A stretch of 64,000 nt of DNA from Edaphobacter lichenicola (GTDB lineage: Bacteria; Acidobacteriota; Terriglobia; Terriglobales; Acidobacteriaceae): NCBI RefSeq assembly GCF_014201315.1, contig NZ_JACHDY010000001.1, positions 930,001-994,000 on the forward strand, in the 5' to 3' direction. Below are positions 10,447 to 18,748 of the stretch, one piece after another (within the stretch, counting starts at the first letter, position 1; each line of letters begins with the position of its first letter). The notes under the pieces were generated by a model. It saw only the letters and a program-made list of their open reading frames with translations, made no database searches and was not told where the DNA came from. The position numbers and the translations under genes were made by a program.

Positions 10447-11367
10447 ATGACCGAGACCAACAAGACGATCGACCTCTACGGCAAAGCGCAAGCCGCCGCC
10501 CACTACATCCGCAGCAAGACCCCACTCCAGCCAGCTCTCGGCATCATCCTCGGCTCCGGTCTCGGCAGCTTCGCCACCCACGTCAAATCCGCCACCCGCA
10601 TCCCCTACGCCGACATCCCCCACTTCCCTCAGTCCACCGTCCAGGGCCACTCCGGCCACCTCGTCCTCGGCCAGATCGCCGGCGTCCCCGTAGCCGTCAT
10701 GCAGGGCCGCGTCCACGCCTACGAGGGCTACAGCATGGAGCAGGTCACCTTCCCCACCCGCGTCCTCGGTCTCCTCGGTTGCAAAACCCTCATCGTCACC
10801 AACGCCGCCGGCGGCATCCGCACCACCCTTGCGCAGGGCTCCATCGTCGCAATCTCCGACCACATCAACCTCACCGGAACCAACGCAGCCCTCGGCCCCA
10901 ACGAGCCCCGCTTCACCGTCCTTGGAACCCCAGCCCAGCGCTTCTTCGACATGTCCACCGCCTACTCCCTCCGCCTCCGCACCCTCGCCATCGAAGAGGC
11001 CGCCCGCCAGGAGTTTCTCCTCACCGAAGGCGTCTATCTCGCCGTCCTCGGGCCTAGCTTCGAAACCCCCGCCGAGATCCGCGCCTTCCGCACCCTCGGA
11101 GCCGATCTCGTCGGCATGTCCACCGTTCACGAGGTCATCGTCGCCCGCCACATGGGCATCGAAGTCCTCGGCCTCTCCCTCGTCACCAACATGGCCGCCG
11201 GCGTCCCCGCCTACGGACGCGAAACCGCCGACACCATCGACCACGAAGAGGTCATGGAGACAGGCAAGCGCGTAGAAAGACAGTTCACCTGCCTCCTCAC
11301 CGCCCTCATCCCCCAAATTGCAGCCCAGCCCGCAACCCTCCAACCCGCAACGACAAACCAATTGTGA
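10447..11367 (+). CDS. Purine nucleoside phosphorylase (PNP family I)
   Basis: A 306-residue enzyme (316 if the ATG at 10417 is used) cleaving inosine and guanosine type nucleosides to base plus (deoxy)ribose-1-phosphate. Family motifs: ILGSGLGSF near the N-terminus, GHSGHLVLG, MQGRVHAYEGYS, VTNAAGG, GPSFETPAEIR, VGMSTVHEVIVARH and VTNMAAG. This is the trimeric inosine/guanosine class rather than hexameric DeoD. The ATG at 10447 has TTAGGA at 7 nt; the upstream ATG at 10417 has GGAGGGG but at longer spacing and inside an inverted repeat. It completes the nucleoside-salvage set with cdd, deoA and the NupC transporter. The last 15 or so residues (QPATLQPATTNQL) are low-complexity tail. Confidence 0.93.
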   Translation: MTETNKTIDLYGKAQAAAHYIRSKTPLQPALGIILGSGLGSFATHVKSATRIPYADIPHFPQSTVQGHSGHLVLGQIAGVPVAVMQGRVHAYEGYSMEQVTFPTRVLGLLGCKTLIVTNAAGGIRTTLAQGSIVAISDHINLTGTNAALGPNEPRFTVLGTPAQRFFDMSTAYSLRLRTLAIEEAARQEFLLTEGVYLAVLGPSFETPAEIRAFRTLGADLVGMSTVHEVIVARHMGIEVLGLSLVTNMAAGVPAYGRETADTIDHEEVMETGKRVERQFTCLLTALIPQIAAQPATLQPATTNQL

Positions 11368-11451
11368 CCGTTACCGTAGCAATTTCAGCGAATATGTGAC
11401 CCGGAACGTCACATATTCACCAACAATCCCAAACCACACCTTGACCAGCTC

Positions 11452-12279
11452 CTAAAGCGCCCCAACCAACTCGGAGTCGTGCTCCCACCCGACGTTCGCC
11501 CCAGCCTCCAGCCCCAGCCCTTCATACATCTCCGCCACCACCCCCTGCGCCGTCTCCGAGAGCACAAACCGGTCCCCCCGCTCGACGATCTCCTCCCCAA
11601 ACCGTATCTTTGCCCGCAGCCCTCGCAGCCCAAGAAATTTGAACATGTGCGACCCAAACTCCATATCGCCCCACCAGCACACATCCTCCCCAACCGTCGC
11701 GCCGGCATTCACCACATGCGGATCAAGCGAATACCTCAGCGCCGCAACCCGCAACGCAACCCCACCGTTCAACACCGAGTGAAACAACCCCCGCCGAAAC
11801 GGCAGCACCTCTGCTCCATCGGTCGTCGTGCCCTCCGGAAAGAACAGCACTGGCAAGCCGCTCCGATAAGCCTCCGCCATCGCAGCATTCACCGCCGGAT
11901 ACGTCTTCGGCCCACCGCCCCGCTCCACATACACCGTCCCCGCCTGCGCCGTCAGCCAGCCCAGCAGCGGCCAGCCCCGCACCTCCTTCTTCGCCACCAT
12001 CACAAACGGCTGCACCGAGCTATACAGCAGAATATCCAGGTAACTCAGGTGATTCGACACCACCGCCCCGCCCGACGGAACCGCCCCCTCCACCATGCAC
12101 TCGAACCCCAGCACCCTCACGATCCGTCGGCACCACCCATGAATCCAAACAGCACCCTCAGCCCCAACCCTGGGCCGTCTCATCCAGCAGTCCACCACCG
12201 CCGCCACCAGCAGTCCTACAAACAAAAAACTACGCAGCCCCGAACGCAAAAATCGCCACACAGCGATCGCCACATTCAC
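11452..12279 (-). CDS. 1-acylglycerol-3-phosphate acyltransferase-like (PlsC/OlsA family)
   Basis: About 275 residues. There is an N-terminal membrane segment (FLFVGLLVAAVVDCWM), then the catalytic NHLSYLD (HX4D) motif, VERGGG, and the second motif FFPEGTTTDG. These enzymes transfer acyl groups to lysophosphatidic acid or, as OlsA, to lyso-ornithine lipid. It follows the OlsB-like gene directly: the GTG at 12279 begins one base after that gene's stop and has GAGGGG upstream; a TTG at 12294 would overlap it by 14 nt. Tight coupling with a GNAT of the OlsB type favours an OlsA role, but that is inferred from context. Confidence 0.86.
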   Translation of the reverse strand: MNVAIAVWRFLRSGLRSFLFVGLLVAAVVDCWMRRPRVGAEGAVWIHGWCRRIVRVLGFECMVEGAVPSGGAVVSNHLSYLDILLYSSVQPFVMVAKKEVRGWPLLGWLTAQAGTVYVERGGGPKTYPAVNAAMAEAYRSGLPVLFFPEGTTTDGAEVLPFRRGLFHSVLNGGVALRVAALRYSLDPHVVNAGATVGEDVCWWGDMEFGSHMFKFLGLRGLRAKIRFGEEIVERGDRFVLSETAQGVVAEMYEGLGLEAGANVGWEHDSELVGAL

Positions 12280-12280
12280 C

Positions 12281-13093
12281 TCAGCACCCCTCAAGAAATC
12301 TCTTCGCCACCCGCGGATGCAGCGTCTGCAGATCCAGCAGCGTCAGAAAATCGATCGTCTTGAAGTCGCGATCGATCGCCGGCTCGCTGCAGATCTTCGC
12401 TCCAATCGTCAGATAGGCCCGCAGCAGCTTTGGAGCACGAACCTCCGTCATCTCAACCTTCGCCGCCGGCAATCGAAACGGAGCCGTAGCAACCGTCAAC
12501 AGCGCCGGCTCCACCATGCAGCCGCGCAGCGACTCATACACCGCATGGCCCATCTCCGCATCCTGCGACGTCAGCGAGCAGCACCCCATCATGTACCGCC
12601 CCCCGTTCACCAGCGCATACCGCGCAATCCCCCGCCACAGCAGATGCAGCACCTCCGACGACCGATGCTCCCGATGAATGCACGCCCGGCCCAGCTCCAC
12701 AATCTGTCCACGCATAGCCTCATACGGCTTGAAGCAAAACTCCTGCTCGCCGTAGTACCCAAAGTACTTCCCGGCCACATCCCCCATCTGCATCCGGTAC
12801 GTCCCCACAATCGCGCCTGTGCTGCGCTCTTGCACAATCATGTGGTCGCACACATCATCGAAGTGATCCTTGTCGTACCCATCCGCATAGGCCGACTCAA
12901 GCCCTTCGTTCATCTCCAGGTTGAACACCAGAAAGCGCAGCCTGTACGCCGCGGCCCGCTCCCCCTCGCTCAACGCCAGCCGCACAACGTAATCTCCAGC
13001 CTCCAGTCGAATATCCTTCTTCGACGGCAGCTCCGGAGACACAGCCCTATTCGGAAGAAGTGCGATAGACCGCGACTCAGTCACTGTAAGCAT
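12281..13093 (-). CDS. OlsB-like GNAT N-acyltransferase
   Basis: A 270-residue member of the hemolysin/OlsB acyltransferase family (GNAT fold). Characteristic features: RLALSEGERAAAYRLRFLVF, the DHFDDVCDHMIV segment, GTYRM, VELGRACIHREHRS in the CoA-binding region and LWRGIARYALVNGGRYMMG. OlsB N-acylates ornithine with a 3-hydroxyacyl group from ACP in ornithine-lipid synthesis; related enzymes use other amines. The ATG at 13093 is preceded by AAGGAG at ideal spacing and is preferred over one 18 nt upstream. It is sandwiched between two PlsC-like acyltransferases on the same strand, which supports an aminolipid pathway. Confidence 0.85.
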   Translation of the reverse strand: MLTVTESRSIALLPNRAVSPELPSKKDIRLEAGDYVVRLALSEGERAAAYRLRFLVFNLEMNEGLESAYADGYDKDHFDDVCDHMIVQERSTGAIVGTYRMQMGDVAGKYFGYYGEQEFCFKPYEAMRGQIVELGRACIHREHRSSEVLHLLWRGIARYALVNGGRYMMGCCSLTSQDAEMGHAVYESLRGCMVEPALLTVATAPFRLPAAKVEMTEVRAPKLLRAYLTIGAKICSEPAIDRDFKTIDFLTLLDLQTLHPRVAKRFLEGC

Positions 13094-13159
13094 CGACTCT
13101 CCTTGCAACATCCAGGATTGTGGTGCGTTCGATGTCAGTCTGCGTCCTCTTCTGTTACA

Positions 13160-13184
13160 GAATGTTCACGTCAAATGAACATTC
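13160..13184. promoter_or_regulatory. Perfect 9-bp inverted repeat, candidate operator
   Basis: GAATGTTCA (13160-13168) and TGAACATTC (13176-13184) form a perfect dyad with a 7-nt centre. It sits in the 97-base gap between the upstream PlsC-like gene and the OlsB-like gene. On the minus strand it lies between a weak GTTCAT and a TAACAG that are 17 nt apart, so it could be an operator overlapping a promoter for the olsB-like/plsC pair. There is no U-run after it, which argues against a terminator. The regulator is unknown. Confidence 0.5.
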
Positions 13185-13190
13185 GTTGAA

Positions 13191-13985
13191 TCAAAAATGG
13201 TGCATCTCCCCCGCCACCTGCTCTCCTTCCCTAAAGGTGTTAGTTCTCAGCGCAGCCACCGCCGCCCGAGCCTCCACCGCCGCCCGCTTCCGGTGCAGCA
13301 CATCGCTCGAAAACTCCATCGGCTCCTCGGCAAACCGAACCTCCGCCCGCACCCCGCGCAGCCCGAGAAAGGTAAAGACATGCCCCAGCATATTCCGGTC
13401 CCCCCAGTAGCAGACGTCATCCGCAACGCTCACACCTGCCCCATTGTCTTCTCGAAGTTCATAGCGAAGACAAGCCGCCGTCACCGGAGCGCCACCATCC
13501 ATCGCCTGCGCCAGCAGCCCGCTATGAAACTTCAGCAACCCATTTCCATTGCTCGTCGTCCCCTCAGGAAAAAACACCACCGGCAATCCCGCGTCCAGCG
13601 CCGCCTGCATCTCCGCCCGCGCCTTCATGGCCGACCCGCCATGCCCCCGCTCAACATAAACCGTCCCCGACATCGTCGTCATCCACCCCACCACCGGCCA
13701 GCTCCTGATCTCCGCCTTCGACACAAACACACACGGATGCACCGCCGCAAACACCACGATGTCCAGATAGCTCAGGTGATTCGAGATCACCGCCCCACGC
13801 TCAGGAAAACTCCCCGCAACACTAATCTCAATCCCCATCTCCCGCATCGCCGTCGCACAAAAGCGATGCAGCCAATCAGCCCGCGCCTCTCGTGTCGACG
13901 GGCGCGTCAGCGCCAACTCCGCACCGAACCTCACAAACATCCCCGCCAGTCGAACGCTCCGCCACGCAGCCCGAAAAAAGTTCAC
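13191..13985 (-). CDS. Second PlsC-like lipid acyltransferase
   Basis: 264 residues with the same layout as the gene at 11452: NHLSYLDIVVF (catalytic HX4D), VERGHGG and FFPEGTTSNGNG. The two proteins resemble each other closely in order and motifs (VGWMTTMSGTVYVERG against LGWLTAQAGTVYVERG), suggesting duplication within this cluster. The start is GTG at 13985 with GAGGA about 10 nt upstream. It is the first gene of the minus-strand series, separated from the OlsB-like gene by 97 bases with a dyad. One paralogue may serve phosphatidic acid and the other ornithine lipid, but the sequence does not say which. Confidence 0.86.
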   Translation of the reverse strand: MNFFRAAWRSVRLAGMFVRFGAELALTRPSTREARADWLHRFCATAMREMGIEISVAGSFPERGAVISNHLSYLDIVVFAAVHPCVFVSKAEIRSWPVVGWMTTMSGTVYVERGHGGSAMKARAEMQAALDAGLPVVFFPEGTTSNGNGLLKFHSGLLAQAMDGGAPVTAACLRYELREDNGAGVSVADDVCYWGDRNMLGHVFTFLGLRGVRAEVRFAEEPMEFSSDVLHRKRAAVEARAAVAALRTNTFREGEQVAGEMHHF

Positions 13986-14058
13986 CAGATCGAATCCTCA
14001 CTCGCCTGAAGCCGCGCTTCTTGAACGAAGCCTCCTCGCGCAGTCTATCCTGTCAGCA

Positions 14059-14628
14059 GTGCACCCTAACGAATCCAACCTCAGCGTCGACAGCCAAGTC
14101 CCCGCATCCGTTCATCACAACTGGCTCTATCGCCGCGTCGCACTCCCCGTCCTCGCGCTCCTTCGCATGGGAGCGTCGCCGGAAAAACTAGCCTGGAGCC
14201 TCGCCGTAGGACTGCTCATCGGCATCAACCCCATCCTAGGCAGCACCACCGTCCTCTGCCTCGCCGTAGCCTTCCTCCTGCGCCTCAACATAGCCGCCTC
14301 ACAGCTAGGCAACCACATCGTCTATCCACTCCAACTCGTCCTCGTCATCCCGTTCATCCGCCTCGCCAGCCGCGTCTTCAACACCGCACCTATGCCCCTC
14401 TCGGCAAACGAGCTCCTCCACGCCGCCCGCGAGCGTCCCCTCGCCCTCTCCCGTCAGCTCTGGCTATGGGAGTGGCACGCCTTCATCCTCTGGGCCATCT
14501 TCGCCGCGATCGCAATCCCAGTCATCGCACTCGCACTCACCCCATTCCTGCGAAGACTCCTCAAGCGCGTCGAACACCACCAGTACCCGCTTCTCGCATC
14601 AACACAACCGGACAACAGCCCTCACTAG
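14059..14628 (+). CDS. DUF2062 membrane protein
   Basis: 189 residues. The DUF2062 core is recognisable: ASPEKLAWSLAVGLLIGINP, GSTTVLCLAVAFLLRLN and ASQLGNHIVYPLQLVL. Three or four hydrophobic segments (about 48-80, 90-110, 140-165) predict an inner-membrane protein. No biochemical function is established for the family. The start is GTG at 14059, as the only in-frame ATG falls inside the domain. It is divergent from the PlsC-like gene by 73 bases and its end overlaps the convergent nuclease gene by 4 bases. Confidence 0.8.
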   Translation: MHPNESNLSVDSQVPASVHHNWLYRRVALPVLALLRMGASPEKLAWSLAVGLLIGINPILGSTTVLCLAVAFLLRLNIAASQLGNHIVYPLQLVLVIPFIRLASRVFNTAPMPLSANELLHAARERPLALSRQLWLWEWHAFILWAIFAAIAIPVIALALTPFLRRLLKRVEHHQYPLLASTQPDNSPH

Positions 14629-15560
14629 TCCGCCCACTTCGAAGGCGGCAGCGGCTCAGCGCTCTTCACCCACGCCGAATAGATCATGTCCCGCAACTCC
14701 GTAGCTCCCGCTGCCAGCCTCTCCTCAGCAAAAGCCTTCCCCTCCGGCGTTCCCGCCCCCGCAAACGCACCAGCCTTCTCCAACTGATACGTCTTCTCCA
14801 CCAGCGAGTTCGTATGCCGCAGATAAGCCATGTAGTCGGTAAACACATCCCCCAGCACCACCGGCTTCTCCGCAATCAAGGGAGCCACCTCTCCCGGCTT
14901 CACATTGGCAGACACAAAAGTAGACTCGAACAGCGCATGAATCCTATGCTCCGTCGTATACCCCTTCGGATTCGGCCCCGTCCACCCGTTGTACTGGATC
15001 GTCGTATGCAGCGGCTGCGAACCATCCGCAACATAGTGCCCCAGCCATCCCGCCAGAAACACAATCTCGCACTCTGAAGGCTTCGTCTCCTTGTGGTCTT
15101 CCTTCAGCTTCCGATAGTCCCGCATCGCACTCTTCAACCGCTCCCAAACTTCAACGGTTACATAAGGCTGCAGCCCCACCTTCTCAGGAGTCAGTGCCAG
15201 ATCCAGGTGCGACTTCTGTGCAAACTCAAGCGCACGCACATAGTCATAACGCCGCCTCGGCAACTCCCCAATCAGGTCCGCCCACTCCAGATCGATGTAA
15301 TGTTCCGGAAAACCCGCCGCATTTAGCTCCGGCTCCAGCGGCGACTTCCACCGGTCCGGCTCCGGCCCGTAGTATTCCAGCGCATCCAGCCCCTGCTTCG
15401 ATCGTAAAAACTCCGGCACGTCCGAAGGCAGCGCAGCCCCTGCCAATCGATTAATCATCATGTGCCCATCCCTGCCCCACGCCAAACTCTGCTGAACCGT
15501 CATCACCGGCAGCAAAGCCACTGCTGCCGCAACTCGAACCAAGCCCATCCATCTCGTCAT
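14625..15560 (-). CDS. Secreted S1/P1-type zinc nuclease family protein
   Basis: 311 residues with a signal peptide (about 1-27, cleaving near QQSLA-WGRDGH). A Trp at or near the mature N-terminus and GRDGH are hallmarks of S1/P1 nucleases, where the N-terminal Trp and conserved His and Asp bind the zinc cluster. Further ligands appear in WLGHYVADGSQPLHTT and the later EHRIHALFE. Family members hydrolyse single-stranded nucleic acids or 3'-nucleotides; related zinc phospholipases C share the fold. The ATG at 15560 puts the signal peptide at the start; a GTG at 15629 would add 23 residues with no support. An extracytoplasmic nucleotide scavenging role would suit the salvage genes nearby, but that is inference. 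Confidence 0.82.
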   Translation of the reverse strand: MTRWMGLVRVAAAVALLPVMTVQQSLAWGRDGHMMINRLAGAALPSDVPEFLRSKQGLDALEYYGPEPDRWKSPLEPELNAAGFPEHYIDLEWADLIGELPRRRYDYVRALEFAQKSHLDLALTPEKVGLQPYVTVEVWERLKSAMRDYRKLKEDHKETKPSECEIVFLAGWLGHYVADGSQPLHTTIQYNGWTGPNPKGYTTEHRIHALFESTFVSANVKPGEVAPLIAEKPVVLGDVFTDYMAYLRHTNSLVEKTYQLEKAGAFAGAGTPEGKAFAEERLAAGATELRDMIYSAWVKSAEPLPPSKWAD

Positions 15561-15644
15561 GGGAAAAAAGTATACGTGGCGCGCACTAACAAAAAATGAA
15601 CAAGCCGAGCAACGCGAGGCCCACAGCACTCACACCAGCAAGTC

Positions 15645-15704
15645 AAGGTATACAAGTCACGAAGTGACCGCCGCCCGCGCAGGGCGCCCGGCCGGCAGGC
15701 CACA
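15645..15704 (+). repeat. Triple-hairpin intergenic repeat, copy 1
   Basis: AAGGTATAC followed by three small hairpins: GTCACGAAGTGAC (15656-15668), GCCCGCGCAGGGC and GGCCGGCAGGCC. In the third stem GTCC/GGAC of the other copies has become GGCC/GGCC, a compensatory pair of changes. It lies between the pncB stop (15710) and the nuclease start. Confidence 0.85.
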
Positions 15705-15709
15705 AGCTT

Positions 15710-17014
15710 CTAAACCGTAACCAAAGCCCCCTCCACCGCCACACTCCCAAACACCCGCCGATACCGAGCAATCTCCTCCGCCGGCCCAGTAGCCTTCCGC
15801 GCATTATCCGACAGCTTCACCGCCGGCCGACCCTCCACCGTCATCAGCTTGCACACCAGGCTGATCGGATCGAGCCTCGTCTCCCCCCGAGGGTCGCATC
15901 CGCGAAAATCGTTCGTCAGCAGCGTCCCCCAGCCGGCGCTGAAGCGTATGCGTCCGTGGAAGTAATGATGCAGCCGAAGAATCTCGACCACGTCCAGCCC
16001 ATCGGACGCAATCAGCCGTTTTTTGCGTGAATCCCGCCCATGCCGCAGCAGCCACGCGATATATTCATCGCCGGCGACAGACGGATCCTTGCTGTCGCAC
16101 CGCTGCCCCGTCCAGTCCGCCACCCAATCCGGCGCGCCCTCGAGGAACTGCGTCGTCCCAAACGTATCCGGCAGCATGATCAACAACTCCCCGCCATAGC
16201 TCTTCTGCCAAAGCTCCAGCACGTGATACTGCGACTGATGCAAAGCGTCATCGCCGTTCGCCAGGGCCGCCATCGCCATCGGCAGCTCATGCGCATTCGT
16301 TCCCATCGCCTCCAGGTCATGCTTGTACGCGAGAAAAGTATTCGAAGTCCCCGACAGGCTCGCCCCCAACGCCGCCCGCATCACCTGGATCACATACTCC
16401 TGCCAAAGAAAGCTATGCCGCCGACGCGTCCCAAACTCCGAAATCCTCACCTCAGGAACCCTGCGCAGTAGCTCAATCTTCTCCCAAAGCTTCGTCTTCG
16501 CCCGCGCATACAAAACATCCAGCTCCAGCTCGCTCAGGGTACTCAACGCCGCCCGAGTCTTCATCTCACTCACCAGCGCCAGCCCATAGACCTCCCACAT
16601 CGTCACCTCGGTCCACAACCCCTCAAACCGCACCACAATCTGCCCATCGTGTTCGGTCACCGTGTAATCCGACAGCCGAAAGTCCCTCTCCAGCCACTCC
16701 AGAAACGCCGGCTCAAAGATCGACCGCGTCCCATAAAACGTATTTCCCGCCAGCCAGATAATCTCCGACCGCCGAAACCGCAGCCCGCGCACATGCTCCA
16801 TCTGGTCCACCAGCATCGCCATCGGGACATGCTCCGACAGCCGCACCGACACCGTCCTATTTGTAACCTCCGAAGTCACATGAATCTTCGGAAAGTTCTT
16901 CCAGATAAACTGCAACATCAGCAGCTTGTAGAAGTCCGTATCCAGCAGCGACCGTACAATCGGGTCCAACTTCCAGTTATGGTTATGGGCCCGTTCCGCA
17001 AAGTTAACGTTCAT
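15710..17014 (-). CDS. pncB: Nicotinate phosphoribosyltransferase
   Basis: A 434-residue enzyme converting nicotinate plus PRPP to nicotinate mononucleotide in the Preiss-Handler NAD salvage route. Family landmarks: SLLDTDFYKLLMLQFIW at the N-terminus, the EFGTRRRHSF segment with the conserved histidine, SGTSNTFLAYK, DTFGTTQFL, IASDGLDVVEI and GWGTLLTNDF. Length and order match PncB of the E. coli type. The start is ATG at 17014. It is divergent from the VOC-PP2C gene with a 231-base gap and followed by a triple-hairpin repeat. Confidence 0.95.
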   Translation of the reverse strand: MNVNFAERAHNHNWKLDPIVRSLLDTDFYKLLMLQFIWKNFPKIHVTSEVTNRTVSVRLSEHVPMAMLVDQMEHVRGLRFRRSEIIWLAGNTFYGTRSIFEPAFLEWLERDFRLSDYTVTEHDGQIVVRFEGLWTEVTMWEVYGLALVSEMKTRAALSTLSELELDVLYARAKTKLWEKIELLRRVPEVRISEFGTRRRHSFLWQEYVIQVMRAALGASLSGTSNTFLAYKHDLEAMGTNAHELPMAMAALANGDDALHQSQYHVLELWQKSYGGELLIMLPDTFGTTQFLEGAPDWVADWTGQRCDSKDPSVAGDEYIAWLLRHGRDSRKKRLIASDGLDVVEILRLHHYFHGRIRFSAGWGTLLTNDFRGCDPRGETRLDPISLVCKLMTVEGRPAVKLSDNARKATGPAEEIARYRRVFGSVAVEGALVTV

Positions 17015-17245
17015 CCCAACAGTCTCGTCTCCAATTCACTTCAAAGCAACTCTCTTCCCCTTGGCCCGTCCGTTGAGTCGACAAGTGGCCCTGTACATCG
17101 AATCGGCAAAGGGTTGATGATGATCTCGCAACCCCGGGCGCAAATCCCGATCTCGCAACTCCAGAAGCTAGCAACTCCTGGCGCAACTCCAGCAATTGCC
17201 CAGCCGCAGCTGAAAGCCGCACACCTTCGCAAAGGGAGCTACCAC

Positions 17246-18574
17246 GTGAAGTCTGAACCTCAGGCAACCTCTTCCCCCCGCATCTTCGCCGAACCGGCCG
17301 AGCGCGAGTGTCCGGAGTGCCCCTACCTGCGCATCTTCAAATCCACCGTCTACGTCCGCAACCACGACAAGAGCCTCAAGTTCTACGTCGACCAGCTCGG
17401 CTTCAGCATCGTCGCCGACGCCCACTTCGACTTCGACGGCCGCTGGGTCGCCATCGCCCCTCCCGACGGCTCCGCTGTCCTCGCCCTCATGGCACCCAAG
17501 CCCGGCTCAGAGAACTACAAACTCATCGGCCGCAACACCCAGATCGGATTCATCTCCGAGGACATCAACACCACCTACGAGCTCTGGCGCAACCGCGGCG
17601 TCCGCTTCCATCACCCGCCTCAGCAGACCATCTTCGGTGCCACCGTAGCCGGCTTCTACGACATCGACGGCAACTCCTTCGAACTCCTCGGCTCCAACGA
17701 GATCAGCCGCGAGATCGAGCGCCAGCGCCTCCACGCCACCGAGAAGATCGAGGCCGACCGCCGCACCGCGCAGGAGTTCGAGATCGCCCGCCGGGTCCAG
17801 GCCCGCCTCTTCCCCCAAACCCTCCCCCCGCTCGAAACCCTCGACTACGCCGGCATCTGCATCCAGGCCCGCCACGTCGGCGGCGACTACTACGACTTCC
17901 TCTCCCTCGGCCACGGACGCCTCGGCCTCGTCATCGGCGACATCGCCGGCAAAGGCATCGCCGGCGCGCTCCTCATGGCAAACCTCCAGGCCAACCTTCG
18001 CAGCCAGTTCAGCCTCGCCCGCGACGAGCCCCACAGCTTCCTGCAATCGGTCAACCGCCTCTTCTTCCAGAACACCATCGACAGCGCCTACGCTACGGTC
18101 TTCTTCGCCGACTATGAAGACAGCACCCGCCTCCTCCGCTACGCCAACTGCGGCCACCTCTGCGCCATCGTCCTCCGTCACAACGGCGACGTCGAACGCC
18201 TCCACTCCACCGCCACCGTCCTCGGCCTCTTCGAAGAGTGGCACTCCCCCATCGTCGAGTGTCCGCTCGCCCCAGGAGACCTCTTCACCCTCTACACCGA
18301 CGGCGTCACCGAATCCTTCAACGAGTCCGAAGAGGAGTTCGGCGAAGACCGCCTCATCGCCGCCCTCGAGCGCCACTCCAAGCTCCCGCCCCAGGCCCTT
18401 CTCTCCGCCATCGTCGACGAGATCAAGCTGTTCAGCCCCCAAGAGCAACACGACGACATCACCCTCATCGTCGCAAAGTGCACCCCAGCAAAACTAAAGC
18501 AACAACCCACCCGACCAAAGGGAAGACCGAGGCAGTCCATCCCACCCAGAAAAGGTATACCCGTCACGAAGTGA
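17246..18574 (+). CDS. VOC (glyoxalase-like) domain fused to SpoIIE/PP2C phosphatase
   Basis: 442 residues. Residues 28-150 form a vicinal-oxygen-chelate domain (FKSTVYVRNHDKSLKFYVDQ, then FYDIDGNSFELLG), normally seen in glyoxalases and bleomycin-resistance proteins. Residues 151-185 are a charged helix, and 185-425 a PP2C-SpoIIE phosphatase with VGGDYYDF (211-218), GDIAGKG (231-237), YTDGVTES and the terminal HDDITL. The VOC part may act as a ligand sensor where PAS or GAF is usual. The GTG at 17246 has AAAGGGAG at good distance; an ATG at 17117 is in frame but unsupported. The last 20 or so residues (from TRPKGRPRQS to PVTK) and the stop codon are read from an intergenic-type repeat, so the C-terminus seems to have been altered by repeat insertion. 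Confidence 0.88.
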   Translation: MKSEPQATSSPRIFAEPAERECPECPYLRIFKSTVYVRNHDKSLKFYVDQLGFSIVADAHFDFDGRWVAIAPPDGSAVLALMAPKPGSENYKLIGRNTQIGFISEDINTTYELWRNRGVRFHHPPQQTIFGATVAGFYDIDGNSFELLGSNEISREIERQRLHATEKIEADRRTAQEFEIARRVQARLFPQTLPPLETLDYAGICIQARHVGGDYYDFLSLGHGRLGLVIGDIAGKGIAGALLMANLQANLRSQFSLARDEPHSFLQSVNRLFFQNTIDSAYATVFFADYEDSTRLLRYANCGHLCAIVLRHNGDVERLHSTATVLGLFEEWHSPIVECPLAPGDLFTLYTDGVTESFNESEEEFGEDRLIAALERHSKLPPQALLSAIVDEIKLFSPQEQHDDITLIVAKCTPAKLKQQPTRPKGRPRQSIPPRKGIPVTK

Positions 18575-18651
18575 CCGCCCGAACCGGGGGTCCCCGCAAA
18601 CTGGTCTTCGTTTGCGGGGTGGCCTAGCGCAGCGGGCCCGTCCGGCAGGAC
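18508..18651 (+). repeat. Triple-hairpin repeat, copy 2, with enlarged middle hairpin
   Basis: Begins with CACCCGACCAAAGGGAAGAC, then AAGGTATAC (18552-18560), GTCACGAAGTGAC (18563-18575) and GTCCGGCAGGAC (18640-18651). The middle stem of other copies is replaced by a larger region containing a perfect 10-bp hairpin, CCCCGCAAAC (18592-18601) and GTTTGCGGGG (18610-18619). The first part overlaps the 3' end of the VOC-PP2C gene, whose TGA stop lies in the first hairpin. Confidence 0.82.
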
Positions 18652-18748
18652 ACCGACAGAGAGCCCTAAAAAATAAAATGACAAGCACGCTTGACAATTA
18701 TTTCTCTTTATGTCAAGCTTAGTTGTCTTTATGGAAGGGACTCTTGTC

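Noticed and set aside
16649..17245. Upstream extension of the VOC-PP2C frame
   Set aside because: It runs antisense through pncB and has Arg/Pro-rich shadow composition; the good ribosome site is at the GTG 17246.
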